41,262 nucleotides of DNA from Pelagophyceae sp. CCMP2097 (lineage: Eukaryota; Sar; Pelagophyceae). Positions 21,497 to 32,400 of the stretch are shown in pieces (within the stretch, counting starts at the first letter, position 1; the number at the start of each line of letters is the position of its first letter). The position numbers and the translations under genes are program-made. The DNA lies in NCBI GenBank assembly GCA_026770575.1, contig MU657276.1, positions 114,167-155,428 on the forward strand, given 5' to 3'. Under the pieces are notes generated by a model. The model was not told the DNA's origin. It searched no databases and worked only from the letters and a program-made list of their open reading frames with translations.

Positions 21497-23062
21497 GCTT
21501 CGCGTGATCCCCTAATCGCCGCACGCAGTCGTTTCCTCGGCTTGGAGGCTCGGCGAAGTCACTTGAAGAGCCGCTGTCTCTCTCAGGAGAGAGGACCGGT
21601 TGGAGTGCAGACGGGACCGGGGCATCCTCGTGCGTTCCATTCCGGAATTGTCAAGGAAACGCACCCCCTTGGGAGGAGTCGCCGCCATTGGACACGGCCA
21701 AGTCGACGCTGCGGGGCCGGGCCGCACGGTCGTTTGGCCACGGAATTCATATGTTCACACTAAAGGGTCGGAAATAAATAAAAGGAGAGAGAGGAAAATG
21801 AAAAGTCATGCAGGAAGGCAATGGGGCGGGTGCTGTCGAGGGCGAAGGATGCGACAACGTCGTAAAATCGACTATTAGATGTTGCTGTAAACCCTGCAAC
21901 AACCCTGTTCNNNNNNNNNNNNNNNNNNNNNNNNNNNNNNNNNNNNNNNNNNNNNNNNNNNNNNNNNNNNNNNNNNNNNNNNNNNNNNNNNNNNNNNNNN
22001 NNNNNNNNNNNNNNNNNNNNNNNNNNNNNNNNNNNNNNNNNNNNNNNNNNNNNNNNNNNNNNNNNNNNNNNNNNNNNNNNNNNNNNNNNNNNNNNNNNNN
22101 NNNNNNNNNNNNNNNNNNNNNNNNNNNNNNNNNNNNNNNNNNNNNNNNNNNNNNNNNNNNNNNNNNNNNNNNNNNNNNNNNNNNNNNNNNNNNNNNNNNN
22201 NNNNNNNNNNNNNNNNNNNNNNNNNNNNNNNNNNNNNNNNNNNNNNNNNNNNNNNNNNNNNNNNNNNNNNNNNNNNNNNNNNNNNNNNNNNNNNNNNNNN
22301 NNNNNNNNNNNNNNNNNNNNNNNNNNNNNNNNNNNNNNNNNNNNNNNNNNNNNNNNNNNNNNNNNNNNNNNNNNNNNNNNNNNNNNNNNNNNNNNNNNNN
22401 NNNNNNNNNNNNNNNNNNNNNNNNNNNNNNNNNNNNNNNNNNNNNNNNNNNNNNNNNNNNNNNNNNNNNNNNNNNNNNNNNNNNNNNNNNNNNNNNNNNN
22501 NNNNNNNNNNNNNNNNNNNNNNNNNNNNNNNNNNNNNNNNNNNNNNNNNNNNNNNNNNNNNNNNNNNNNNNNNNNNNNNNNNNNNNNNNNNNNNNNNNNN
22601 CTGGCTCGTCGTGGCGTCGCGGCGGCGGCGGGCTCGGTGAGCCGACGAAACTAGAAAACGTGTGTTCACGCGCAACCTCTTGAATTCCGAAAACCTATCT
22701 CTCCAACCAAGCCGTGGCGCCCGGCCGCTGGCAGATGATCGCCGGTTCGTGCCACTCTTAACATTTGGACCTTCCTCGGAGCCTGCCTTCTAGATCTTTT
22801 CGAATTCTCCGATCTTTTGGCATCACTGTCGTGCGTGCGGCAGAGCAAAGTTGAACCAGGAAGCGGTTGGGCGCGCCCTCCCGCGAGTGCGCGTGCCTCC
22901 CTTTCGAATCCCTGCGCAGCCTCCGCGGCCCTCGAGTTTTTACGGCGACAAAATCGCGGACCCGCGCACCCCGCGGGGCCCCGGGCGCCCCGCAGCGCTC
23001 CTGGCGCCGGGAGCCGCAGTGCCGAACTCATTTTTCGGCGACTTGATTGGCGACTGAGAAGC
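21497..23062. other. Intergenic region containing the assembly gap; no gene seen
   Basis: This region lies between two divergent genes (PDZ, minus; ERO1, plus). Outside the gap it carries no convincing frame. Short A-rich tracts occur near 21770-21810, and restriction-like agatcttttcgaattc is seen near 22792. The region should hold both promoters, and a small gene inside the gap cannot be excluded. Confidence 0.5.
21911..22600. other. Assembly gap of 690 unknown bases
   Basis: All bases are N. Frames that run through it are meaningless. The flanks (ccctgcaacaaccctgttc on the left, ctggctcgtcgtggcg on the right) share no repeat, so the cause of the gap is not visible. The length may be an estimate. 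Confidence 0.99.
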
Positions 23063-24937
23063 ATGGCCTTGTCGACGGGCCTGCTCTGGCTGAGCGTGCA
23101 GGGCGGGTGCGCGCTGAGCGCGCGGCATGTCGGCCGGCATCGCCATTCGCGAACAGCACCGCGGGCGGCGGCGGAAGCACAGGTGGTCGACAGGTCCGAG
23201 CTTTCAACACTCCTCGACAAGATCGCGGACCTCGGTTCTTCCCCACAGCGTCCGCGGGAGGCGCCGCGCCGCCGAAGAGGGACCCCGCGGCGCGGGGTGT
23301 GGGGTAAATGAAGCGGCCCGAGGCGGCCGCCTCAGCGCCTCCCTAAGGAGCTTTGCCGCGATCCTATCTATGCCGCTTCTGCGCCCTACGGCGCCTCGGC
23401 AGGCGCCAAGGACCTGTCGCTGATCTCGACGCTCGACGATTTGCGCGACGAGAAGTTCTGCTCGTTGTACTCTATGGATCTGCTCGCGAGCTGCGCGTAC
23501 ATTGGCGGCTCGCCAGACGAGTGCGAGTTCGACGCCTGCGAGGTGCGGAGCGGCGCGGAGCGGGGACGCCTCCCTCGCGGGCCGAAGCTCGTGCTGGCCG
23601 CGCGTGCGCGTGGGGTGCCGGCGCGCGCGGCGCCGCGCGGTCCTCTCGACTTTTGCGGCTAGGTGCTTTCCGAGGAGCCGTCGCCTTCGTTCCTGCTGGC
23701 GCGTGATTCCGATGAGCGGGCCTTTGAGCTGGACGCGTGGTGCCGCATGGAGCCGCCGTCGGAGGACTACTATGATTTGGGGAAGTACCCTGAAGGCTAC
23801 ACCAAGTACAACGGCTCGCACGTCTGGGCCTTTATCTACGACAACCTCGCCTTCAGCGGCGTGAACTCCGACGCCCGCGGCCAGTGCGGTTTCGACGACC
23901 CAGACGGCTGGCGCCGCGTCTTCGACCGCGCCGTCTCGGGCGTGCACGCCTCGATCGCAACGCACATCGCAGACGACTTTGAAGACGAGGAGACGTGCCG
24001 CGCAGAGTTCGCTAGACGAGTCGGAGACCACCCGGTGCGCCCCACGCCCGCCCCCGCGCGCCGCGACGTGGCCATCTCGCGGTGCAAAACGTTCAGGACC
24101 GCGTGGCCAACGTCGAGTTCGTCTTCGCGCTCCTGCTCACCGCGCTCCGCGAGTCGAGGTCCTCGCTCGCCGACTACGACTTTGACATTGGCGAATGCGG
24201 CGACACGGACCGTGCGTCTGACGAGCGCCGCGGACGAGCCTCTGACAGAGGGGCGGCGTTGCCCGATGAATCGCCGCAGGCATGAAGATGCTGGTCAACT
24301 CGCTGATCAAGGAGGAGATCCTGGAGGCGCCGGAGATTGCGAAGACGGCGCGGCTGCTCCGCGAGTACGCGGCAGAGGCCTCAGAGTGCGAAATTATCTC
24401 AGACGACTTCTCCGGCGACGAGTGGCTCGAGGAGGCCGGCCTCTGGCAGATGCGGTCCGTACCCCCGCCGCCGGCGAAATCCGCCATGCGAATGAGCGCG
24501 CCGGCAAAGGACGCGGCGCCCGTCAGGCAACGGTCTCGAGCCATGCTCCGCGTCATGGACTGCATCCAGTGCGGCGTCTGCCGATTACACGGCAAAATCG
24601 CCTGGTGCGACGCCGCGCACAAGCACGCTTGGAAAACGACCCACCAGCGACCAAGCGCCCAAAACGGGCCTCGATACGGAAAGACCTCTGGACGGACCTC
24701 GTTGCGAGAAACGGTCCTCGATACGGACCGTGTACGGTCCCGACGCGGTATTGCCTCGGCATGGACCCGCGTCTCAGGTTTGGCGTCGCGACGGCGCTTC
24801 GCCTCATTTACTCCAACCCAAAGTCCAAGCCGCTATCGCGCGCAGAGGTCGGCGCGCTGCTCACCGCGTCGGCGAAGCTCGCCACCGCCGTGCGCTTTAT
24901 CGACGAGATGGGCGCCATGCGGAACCGGGACGAGTGA
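23063..24937 (+). CDS. ERO1: ERO1, endoplasmic reticulum oxidoreductin
   Basis: Six exons: 23063-23234, 23403-23542, 23663-24034, 24097-24211, 24280-24604 and 24778-24937, giving 427 residues. A hydrophobic N-terminus (MALSTGLLWLSVQGG) acts as signal peptide. The shuttle disulfide is DECEFDACEV, a CxxxxC at about Cys98/Cys103. The FAD-binding core shows YPEGYTKYNGSHVWAFIYDN and RAVSGVHASIATHIADDF. The catalytic motif is MDCIQCGVCRLHGKI, CxxCxxC near Cys361, 364 and 367, matching the family CVGCDKCRLWGK block. The C-terminal helix (TALRLIYSNPKSKPLSRAEV) is also typical. ERO1 reoxidises protein disulfide isomerase and passes electrons to oxygen through FAD in the ER lumen. Introns are 168, 120, 62, 68 and 173 nt; each junction keeps phase and family sequence. 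There is no clear C-terminal HDEL-like signal (end: RNRDE). Confidence 0.93.
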
Positions 24938-25172
24938 AGCCCAAACCAGGGGACCTAAGACTATCATCGCACCAAAGCCTGGCGCCGGTACACCCGGGTC
25001 GCGAGAGCGCGGATCTGAGAGCCAGGGGGGCTCTAAAGCGGCCCGAGGATCACTGCGAGCGCCTCGAGGAGATGCGGCAGCCGCTCATTAACGATCGCCG
25101 AATCGAAGCTTTTTTTAGCGAGCGGGACTAGGAGAAGAGGGTCCGACGCCCGGGTGTCTCCATCTTCGGTCG

Positions 25173-26401
25173 ATGGCCGAGGAGGTGCCGCGTTGGGTGC
25201 TCGGGCTCATCCATCCTTTGCACGCCTCGAACGGTGCGCTTGAGGTCGGCCCGCTCGAAACGGAATCGGGGCGCGCCGCGACGCGGGGCTCGACGTAGGC
25301 ACGAGCGGCACGTTGAAGCGCTTCAAGTGTCCTCTGGGGCCGGACCACGAGTTCGTCGACAGCCCCGCGCGAGTCGCGCGGCGAGGACCCGACGCGGCGT
25401 GCCCAAAGTGCGCCCTGCGGCGCCAGTCCGTCGCGGCGAACTTTGCACTCGTGGCCCAGCAATGGTCACCCAACAACCCCGCCTACGTGCGTGGCCGCCG
25501 CCCGGGGGACCGCGCGGCGGTGGCGGTGGCGACAATGCTCGTGCGCACGGGCCGCCGGGGGACCCGCGCGCTCGAAGGTCACGCCGACGCAACGCATCGT
25601 CCCGATGCCTAGGTGCCGTCGCCGAGCGAATGCGCGGCGACGTCGTCTGCGGCGGTCTGGTTCCGGTGCGAGGCGGGCCACGAGTTCCGAGAGGTCGTCG
25701 CCAAGCGCTGCTCGGCCGGGGACGCGGGGTGCCCCGAGTGCAACGGTGCGACCCGCGCCTCCGTATGATTCGGCCTTTTTGTATCGACGGTCTTTCTTCC
25801 AACGCCGCGACGGCGCCTTTTAGGGTCGCGGATGGGCTGGAATAATACGCTGGCGAGCCGGGTGCGCGGCATCCGGCGGCTCTGGGACGGCGAGGCGAAC
25901 GCGGTCGCGTCGGCGCGCGAAGTCTCGGCGGCCAACGAGGGCGTCTTGGTCCACCTCGTCGACGCGCTCACGGGCTTCAAGTGGCGGTGCACGCCGGCCG
26001 AGCTGACGCGCGTCGCTTTGGAAGCGCAAACGGCGGGGATCCGCGCCACGGACGCCATCATCGAAAAATTCGTGCCCGTTTCGCTGCGGAGCCGGTGCAA
26101 CGGTGTCATCGCCGCCGCGACGAGCCGCGCCCTCGATGAAGCTTTAGACCGCGAGATCGAATACGCGCTCAGCCTCGCGCTGGCGCCGCCGCTGCCGCCG
26201 GCACCGCCGCCGAAAAAGTCGCAGACGCTCATGTGGGGCCGCCCGCCGCCGCCGCCCGCGCCCAAGAAGCGCCGCGCCCGGGCGCCGCCGCCCCCCGCCA
26301 CCGTCGCCGCCGGAGTCCCAGCGACCAAATCCAATGCGCCAAAGGCCAAGCCCGCCCACGACCAACCAAAGGCGCGATCCACCGCCTGCGCCGTCTCCTA
26401 G
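25173..26401 (+). CDS. Protein with two treble-clef zinc ribbons (DUF4379-like)
   Basis: Exons 25173-25233, 25299-25486, 25613-25745 and 25824-26401, 319 residues. The first ribbon is FKCPLGPDHEFVDSPARV followed by CPKC. The second is WFRCEAGHEFREVVAKRC followed by CPEC. Each fits C-x5-7-H ... C-x2-C. Between them the spacer SVAANFALVAQQWSPNN matches the S-L-A-x-x-x-P-x-L-A-x-E-W-H/S-P spacer typical of DUF4379 arrays, which are abundant in algae and oomycetes. The C-terminal half is helical (SAREVSAANEGVLVHLVDAL) and ends in Pro-rich, basic low complexity (WGRPPPPPAPKKRRARAPP). Function is unknown; nucleic-acid binding or a nuclease partner is often suggested for such ribbons, but nothing catalytic is seen. 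Introns are 65, 126 and 78 nt. Confidence 0.83.
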
Positions 26402-26614
26402 CGCGTGCTATAATGTAATGTGTGTCTGTGCAGCCTGCGTCGCTCGGTCGTGTTATACAAGTAGCCGAGAGCCTGAGGGTTCATTTATTCAAGGACCCTT
26501 GCACGCGTCCCGAGGGTCGAGAGAGGCGAGGTGCAGTGCACATCATCCATCGCGCCAGCCTCGCTGTCCGCGATGAGATCCATTCACACCCTCGCTTACC
26601 GGTGCGCGGCCGCG

Positions 26615-28343
26615 TCACCACGGCTGCGGCGGAAGCATCTCAGAGGCGATGATGTGGAGCTGTTCGCCGGTGAGGTAGGCGTTGAAGTACGCCTTGGGCT
26701 GGCGCTGCCGAGCGACGGCGGTGGCGAGCTGCCGCCAGCCGGTGCAGTTCGAGGCCGTTACTTGGACGCGGACTTTTCTAGTGCGGTCGTAGACCATCAT
26801 GGCAAAGTCTTCGTCCGAGAGCGGGATTATCGGGATCTGGACCTTGACGGGGAAAAGCTTGTCGCTCCCCCGGCGGTTCGGCGCCCGCGGCGCCGCCCGG
26901 CCGAAGGAGGACCCGGCGGCCTTTGCCGCGTCGACGAGGTCGGAGAGCGGCGCGTCGCTGGAGATGCACAACGCATGCTGGCCGCCAGGCATGCCCATCT
27001 CCGTCAGGCCCTTGAGGTCTACGGCGATGATCACCGCCGCCGCCACGTCGACGGGCGCGCGGCACGACACCTTGTGGGCGCTCCAGTGCGCCTTTTGGCA
27101 GGCGCGGCCGCAGTAGCGCTCGCGCTTGCAGCGGACGCAGGCGTGCTTGGCGTCCATCGCGGCGCACAGCGGGTTCGCGCAGGCGTGGACGTCCTTCGTC
27201 TCGCCGGCGTCGTGGACCACGGGCTGCAGCACCTACGGCGCCCAGGGCGGTCGAGCCTCGACGGGGCCGGTCGTGACTCCTCGCGGCGCCTCTCCCGGGT
27301 CACCCGGCGCGGAAAGCGCGGCCAACGCGGCCTTTTGCGGAGATTTTGAAGGCCTTGTGTATGCCGCGCGACTTGGCCGCGACGTAGGCCGGGTCGAGGT
27401 TCTTGGCGTTGTTGGCGAGGAGGCGGCGGAGGAGCGCGATCTCGTCGACGTCGGAGGAAATGGCCTGGAAGCGCGTGCCCGGCGGGAGAAGACGCAGGGA
27501 ATCGCACTGGATCTTCGCCGCCGCCGCGCCCCCCGCGGCGGTGGCGTAGAACCACGAAACACCGAGGACGGGCACGTCGCGATGACCACCGGACATTTTG
27601 CGGATGTCGATGACGTCGATGCAGACGCACTCCGTCTGCGCGTCGTCCTGCAACATGAAGCGGAGGTTGGGGATTCCGGCGGCGGCCATGCCGTCGAGGG
27701 CGGTGGCGAGGGCGAAGAGCGACTGGCGGAGGCGGAAGTGCGCGTCGCCCGCGTGCAATGATGTCCCTCCATTGGCTGCGTGGGACGCGACGATCTCGCG
27801 GAGCGAAAACGCGCCGTGGAAGGCTTTGTCGATGGGCCCGTCCGACGGCGCCCACGCGGGCAGCGCCGCCGGGTCGAGGCGGCCTGGCGCTGGCGCCTGC
27901 CTGCCGAGGCCCGGCGCCGGCTGCGCGGCGGCGGCGCCCGGCGCGCGGCGCGGTGGCACGTCGATGCGCGCGCCCTCGGCGGCGTCGACGCGCGCCGCCG
28001 CGCGCAGCGCCGCCGCGCCTCCGCCGGCGCCGAGCTCGGCGACACGGTTCTCGAGCCGATGGTTGGAGCCGCATTTGCCGCAAATCTCGGCGCGGTGCGC
28101 CGCGCAGTAGCAGAGGCCGTCGACGGTGAGCACGTCCTCGCGGACGGCCTCAGCGCGCGGCGCGGTGAGGTTGACGACCTTGAGGGACAGCTCCGCGCCG
28201 CCCGCGAGCCGCACGCAGTAGCGCCAGTCCGGCGCCGCGGGCAGCCCGTCCGTGAGGTGGAGCCGCAGGACGACGCCTTTTTCGCCGTTCAGCTCTGGTT
28301 TTCCCACGAGGCCCACCACGCACACCGGCGTCCCGGCTTGCAT
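26615..28343 (-). CDS. MYND zinc-finger protein
   Basis: Exons 27327-28343 and 26615-27232 on the minus strand, 544 residues, start ATG 28343. The N-terminus has an SH3-like turn, VVGLVGKPELNGEKGVVLRL, commonly found before MYND modules in algae and protists. Next is a Cys/His cluster (CYCAAHRAEICGKCGSNH), an extra finger near residues 78-95. The MYND finger is at about residues 356-396: CANPLC, CVRCKRERYCGRACQ, HWSAHKVSC. The C-terminal region (LKGLTEMGMPGGQHALCI; MMVYDRTRKVRVQVTA) is shared with uncharacterised protist proteins. MYND fingers bind proline-rich peptides, so an adaptor or regulatory role is likely. The 94-nt intron with donor GTTGGC is the only phase-compatible junction. The gene converges with the zinc-ribbon gene, leaving 213 bp between stops. 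Confidence 0.85.
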
Positions 28344-28667
28344 GACTCCGGGGCAGGCTTGTTACTAATGTTAGCTGGCACTACTACTAGCTGCCCGTCG
28401 CGATCGCCCAAACTCGGCCTCCTGGCCAGCTGGAGCCACGTCTATTTCAAATCCCCGGTTCGGTTCCATTCAATGCCCTCGCGCGGCTCAGTGGGCGCTG
28501 AAGGGGCGCGCCGTCGAGCATACACGGCTAAAAAGAAGCGGCCGGAGGCTCTTTGCGCACTTTGTAAAGCGTTTTTTAGACGACTCGCCTCCTGCCGCCG
28601 CGCCTCCTGCCGCCGCGGCCCCGCTGCGCCGCGCGAGTGCGGCGCCGGTCGCGTCCTTGAGCCGGCG
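28344..28667. other. Intergenic, no gene seen
   Basis: This is the upstream region of the MYND gene and 3' flank of the NTF2-like gene. It contains an AT-richer patch (ttactaatgttagctggcac) close to the MYND start that may be promoter. No coding frame or RNA gene is supported. A T-loop-like ggttcggttcc lacks the rest of a tRNA. Confidence 0.5.
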
Positions 28668-29320
28668 TCAGCCTTTGAAGGCGCGGATGTGTTTGATCTT
28701 GGAGCCGTCGAACTCGAGGATGTCGACGACCTTGAGGACGTCTGCCGTATCGTTGTTCAGCTTTACCAAAATCTCGCAGACGACGGAGTTCGTACTCGGC
28801 GACGGGTGCATCGTCAAAACCTCGATGACGATGCCCGGCACCGCCGTGAAGATGTTGCCCTACGAAGACGCGTCGTGCCGGGCCGACGAGGTGCATCGAC
28901 TCCGAAAGAGGCTTGGAGCATCGAGCCTGAATGCACTGGACGCCGCGCGCGGACATTGGCTTCTGCGACGGTGGCGGCTCCCTGCACCTCGACGTCCCAG
29001 TCGCGGAGCGTGACGTCGTCGGCGAAGAGCGCGCGGAGGCCGGCGACGTCGTGCGCGTTCCACGTGTCCTACGACCGCCCCGTGAAGCGGAGGAGCTTGC
29101 TGCAGGCCGTGTCTTTCGGAGGTGCTTGCTGCGACCGCGCCCTCAAGGGGAGGGAGGAGTGTCTTCAAGCGGAGGCGAAACATTCTAGTTCCTCGCAGCG
29201 CGATTCGACGTCGCGACACTTCCAAGTCATCTCTCGAGAGTGACAAGATGGCGTAGAGAAGGTGCCGTGACGACGCTGCGCCTGGGTCACAAAGTAGCGC
29301 TGCGCGATCTCGGTCGACAT
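28668..29320 (-). CDS. Small NTF2-fold (SnoaL-like) protein
   Basis: Exons 29291-29320, 28955-29068 and 28668-28859 on the minus strand, 111 residues. Start ATG 29320 encodes MSTEIAQRYF, which joins across a 222-nt intron to DTWNAHDVAGLRALFADDVT, the classic N-terminal helix pair and 'DxxxLRxLFADDV' of NTF2-fold domains. A 95-nt intron then leads to GNIFTAVPGIVIEVLTMHPS, and the last strands are VVCEILVKLN, VLKVVDILEFDGSKI and HIRAFKG. This is a single cone-shaped alpha+beta domain with nothing else. Such proteins bind or isomerise small molecules or act as dimeric chaperone-like factors; the ligand cannot be predicted. It is divergent from the long GT25 gene, 103 bp apart. Confidence 0.82.
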
Positions 29321-29423
29321 CGTCCTCGGTCGATTTCTTCAGATTAATCTTGAGTCGGCGTCTTTTGGCGATTGCGCCTTTCGGAGAGGCCCGACGTTCG
29401 GCCCGGGCGTCCTCTTCCCGCGA
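29321..29423. promoter_or_regulatory. Divergent promoter between the NTF2-like and GT25 genes
   Basis: The two ATGs are 103 bp apart on opposite strands, so both genes probably share this short control region. It includes an AT-richer core (tttcttcagattaatcttgag), itself partly palindromic (cagattaatctt). No TATA box is recognisable. Confidence 0.5.
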
Positions 29424-32400
29424 ATGGGTGACGTCGCGCGGCTCGAGGCGGCGAACGCCAAGGCGTACGAGTTGGTGCGGCGGGCGGCTGAGAAGTTGAA
29501 GGAACGCAACGCGCGCATCGAGGCCCTCGAGGCCGAGGTCGCCGACCTCCGCGCAAACAAGGGCGGCAAGGGCGACGCCAAGGGCAAGGCGGACTGCGCC
29601 CTACTGAAGAAGGAGCTGGCCGACGTCAAGGCACGGCACAAGGAGGCCATTGCCGACCTCACGAAGAAGCACAAAGATGACGTCGCCGCCCTCAAACTTA
29701 AGGCCAAGGAAGACGTCGCAAAGGCCAAGGACGCCAACAAGGCCGCAAAGGCAAACGCGGGCCCAAAGCGTGCGCCCCCGCGCGCGACTTCCGCTGAGAA
29801 GACGACGACGCGCGCCACGTAGGAGGCGCGGGCCGCAAGCCGGCCGCGCCGAAGCGGCACGACGACGGCCCTCGCCGCAACATGGAGGACGACGGCGACC
29901 TCGAGCGAGTGCCTTGACGCTGCGTCGCGCCGTCGCCGCGCGAGGCGGAGAGCCGTAGGTGCACGCCTGTGAGCAAAGTCACCGCCGTCGCCGACGCCAC
30001 CGACGCGCGCCGGTCCGGCCCCGACCAGCTCGACGTCGACCGCACGACGGCCAACGTTTCGAGCGACGACGGCAAGACGGCGGCCGCCGCCGCGGCGCTC
30101 GACAACCGACGAGACAACCGTCCTGCGCAGTGCGTCGCCGACGACGAGGTGCGCGCCGCACGCTGCCGCCGTTCGGCGAAGCAAAACGTCGAAGCCGATG
30201 TCGATGGTTTAGGCGCTCCTCGCAGACGTCGACAATAACGACGACGACAACGATTACGACGACAACGACGGCATGGACGACGCGGCGCCCGCCGCCTACG
30301 ACGACGGCGACGCCGCGGCGGCGCCCGGGCCCGCCGGCCAGAGCGCGGGTGGCTACGCGCCGCCGCCGGCCCTCGAGTCTATGCTCCTCGGAGACTCGTC
30401 GAGCGACGAAGGCGACGACGACGGCGACGACGGTGGGGCCGCCGCGGCGCGCGGCGCGGCGCCGGCCTTTGAACCGCCGCCCGCGGCGGACCACGGCACG
30501 ACGCCTGCGACGACGGAGACGGGCGACGACCCGGCGTCGAAGCGGGCGCGGTCGGCGGCGCTGCTGACGCTCGGTGACTTCACGGCTGCGCCGAGGTCGA
30601 CGCCGCACTTTGGAGCGACGCCGCCGCCGCCGCCGTTGGCGGTGCCCCCACCGCGCGAGGAGCCGGATTCGGGGTCCGCTGCGCGAAAGCGACCGCGCGA
30701 CGACGCCCCGTCGGTCCCACGCACGGAGGCGCTGCCAGTTTTGGCCGAAGGCAATGCCGCGCACCGGGCGTTGATCCAAAACGTCCACGAAAGCTTCCGC
30801 GGCGGCGAAACGCCCGGCGCGTCGCACTGGCAGAAGCTGCTCGCCGGAGAGTGCTGCGCCCGCCTGCGTCTAGGAGGACGGCCCGATGACGCGCACTCGG
30901 AAACCCGGACCGCCACAGGAGGGACGGTGGAGCCGCGACATCGCAGAGGTTGGGGCTATGGCGAGGCGCGTGCCTCCGTAGCGCCGTCGACGGTGATTGC
31001 TAGGCGACTTTTTGCGCCGGGGCCTCACCGCGCTCGGCGGCCCGCTGCTGGCGACGCCCGGCGGCGCGATGCGCCTCTCGCCGCTCGCCGACGCGCTCCT
31101 GACCATCCCCGTCGGCCAGCCGCTGCACGGCAAGCGCGTCGAGTGAGTGGTATCCGCGCCGCGGCCATAAAACCGTTCTTCGACGACTGTGCGGATCGGC
31201 GCCACGTCGGAATACGACGGCGCGCGCAGGTGGCCGCACACGCACGGCAAGTTCAAGCCGCGGCGTGAGCGCCTGGCGCTCAAGGTTGTCGAGGAGAGAG
31301 AGGCCGTGGACGCGTGGTCGCCGGAGCACGTCGTCATCGAGGTCGCACTCTGGGTCGTCTTCGGCGTTTCGCCGGCGGCCGGCGACGTCGACTCGGTCGC
31401 CGAGAACGTTGCGGCGTTCCTCGTGCTCGCGAGCCGGCCGCGCCACCTCGGGCCGCCCGCCGTCGCCGCGGCGCTGCGCATCCTCGGCGACGCTGCGCTG
31501 GCGCCGTCGCCAGAGGCCTGGGCCGCCTCGTTTGTCCACGTGGAGCGGCGGCGCCAGGTCGAAAGCGCGAGGGCCTTCCACAGCGCGTCGCACGGGCCGC
31601 CGCGGGGCGCCGCGGGCGGGAGGCCCGACGTAACGGAGCGCGAGGGCCTCGGCGCGCCGCCCGCGGCGCTCACGCCGCCGCCGCCGCGTGCGACGCCCGA
31701 GCTCGCGCTCTGCGCCGCCGAGATCAGCGACGGCGACGATGGACGACGACCAGCCGCGGCGGCAGCGGCGCCCGGCGTCGGCCGCGACGGCGCCGTCGAA
31801 GACGAGCGTGGAGAGCGGCTGGAGCCGCAGTGGACTCGCTACCTCGTCGCGCTGTTTGCGGCGCTCAGCGAAGCGTGAGTCGCTCTCTTGGACGAACTCG
31901 GGCGTCGCCGCAGAGTCGTGCGCGTGTCGCTGCGTGCGCGAAGAGAAGGTGTTGTCAGTCGAAGAATGGCCTTAGGCTTGGCGCGCCCGAAGAGGTCGTG
32001 AGACTGCGTCGCGAAGTCCGAAGACGAGGCGGCGACGACGCCGCCGAAAGTGACGCGGAGCCGCGCGCCGGGCGGAGCGCGGCGGTGGACGCATCGCTGC
32101 GGGCCGGCCTCGAGGCGCGGGCCGCCATCCGCGCAGACGTCCTGGCCCCAGCTGTCGATGGCATCCGCCGGCGCCTCGAGGAGCGGCTGGTCACCCCGGG
32201 CGGCGGCACCACTCTCGCCGAGGAGGCGGCGCAGCACGCGGCGGCGGCGGCGGTGCTCGCGTGCGCGCGCGGCGCCGCGGGCGACGGCGCCGCGGCGCTG
32301 GTATGGGCGCGGCGCCTGTCGCCGGCGGCGCGGTCGCGCGTGCCGCGGCCGCTGCTGCGGCGCCTGGCGGCGCTGCGGCGGCGGCCCGAGGCGCACGTGA

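Noticed and set aside
21875..22683. Long frames spanning the N run on both strands.
   Set aside because: They exist only because N is read as unknown residues. There is no sequence evidence.
28446..28480. tRNA-like T-arm sequence (aaatccccggttcggttcc).
   Set aside because: No acceptor stem, D-arm or anticodon arm could be paired around it.
30851..30873. A 23-nt intron (gtgctg...ctag) that would switch to a frame reading TRTRKPGPPQEGRWSRD.
   Set aside because: Counting bases shows the exon phases do not match on either side. The original frame runs on to a phase-compatible donor at 30949, so no such intron is needed.
31000..31673. Minus-strand frames opposite the middle of the GT25 gene.
   Set aside because: They are Arg-rich shadows. 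The plus-strand frame has balanced composition and joins in phase on both sides.
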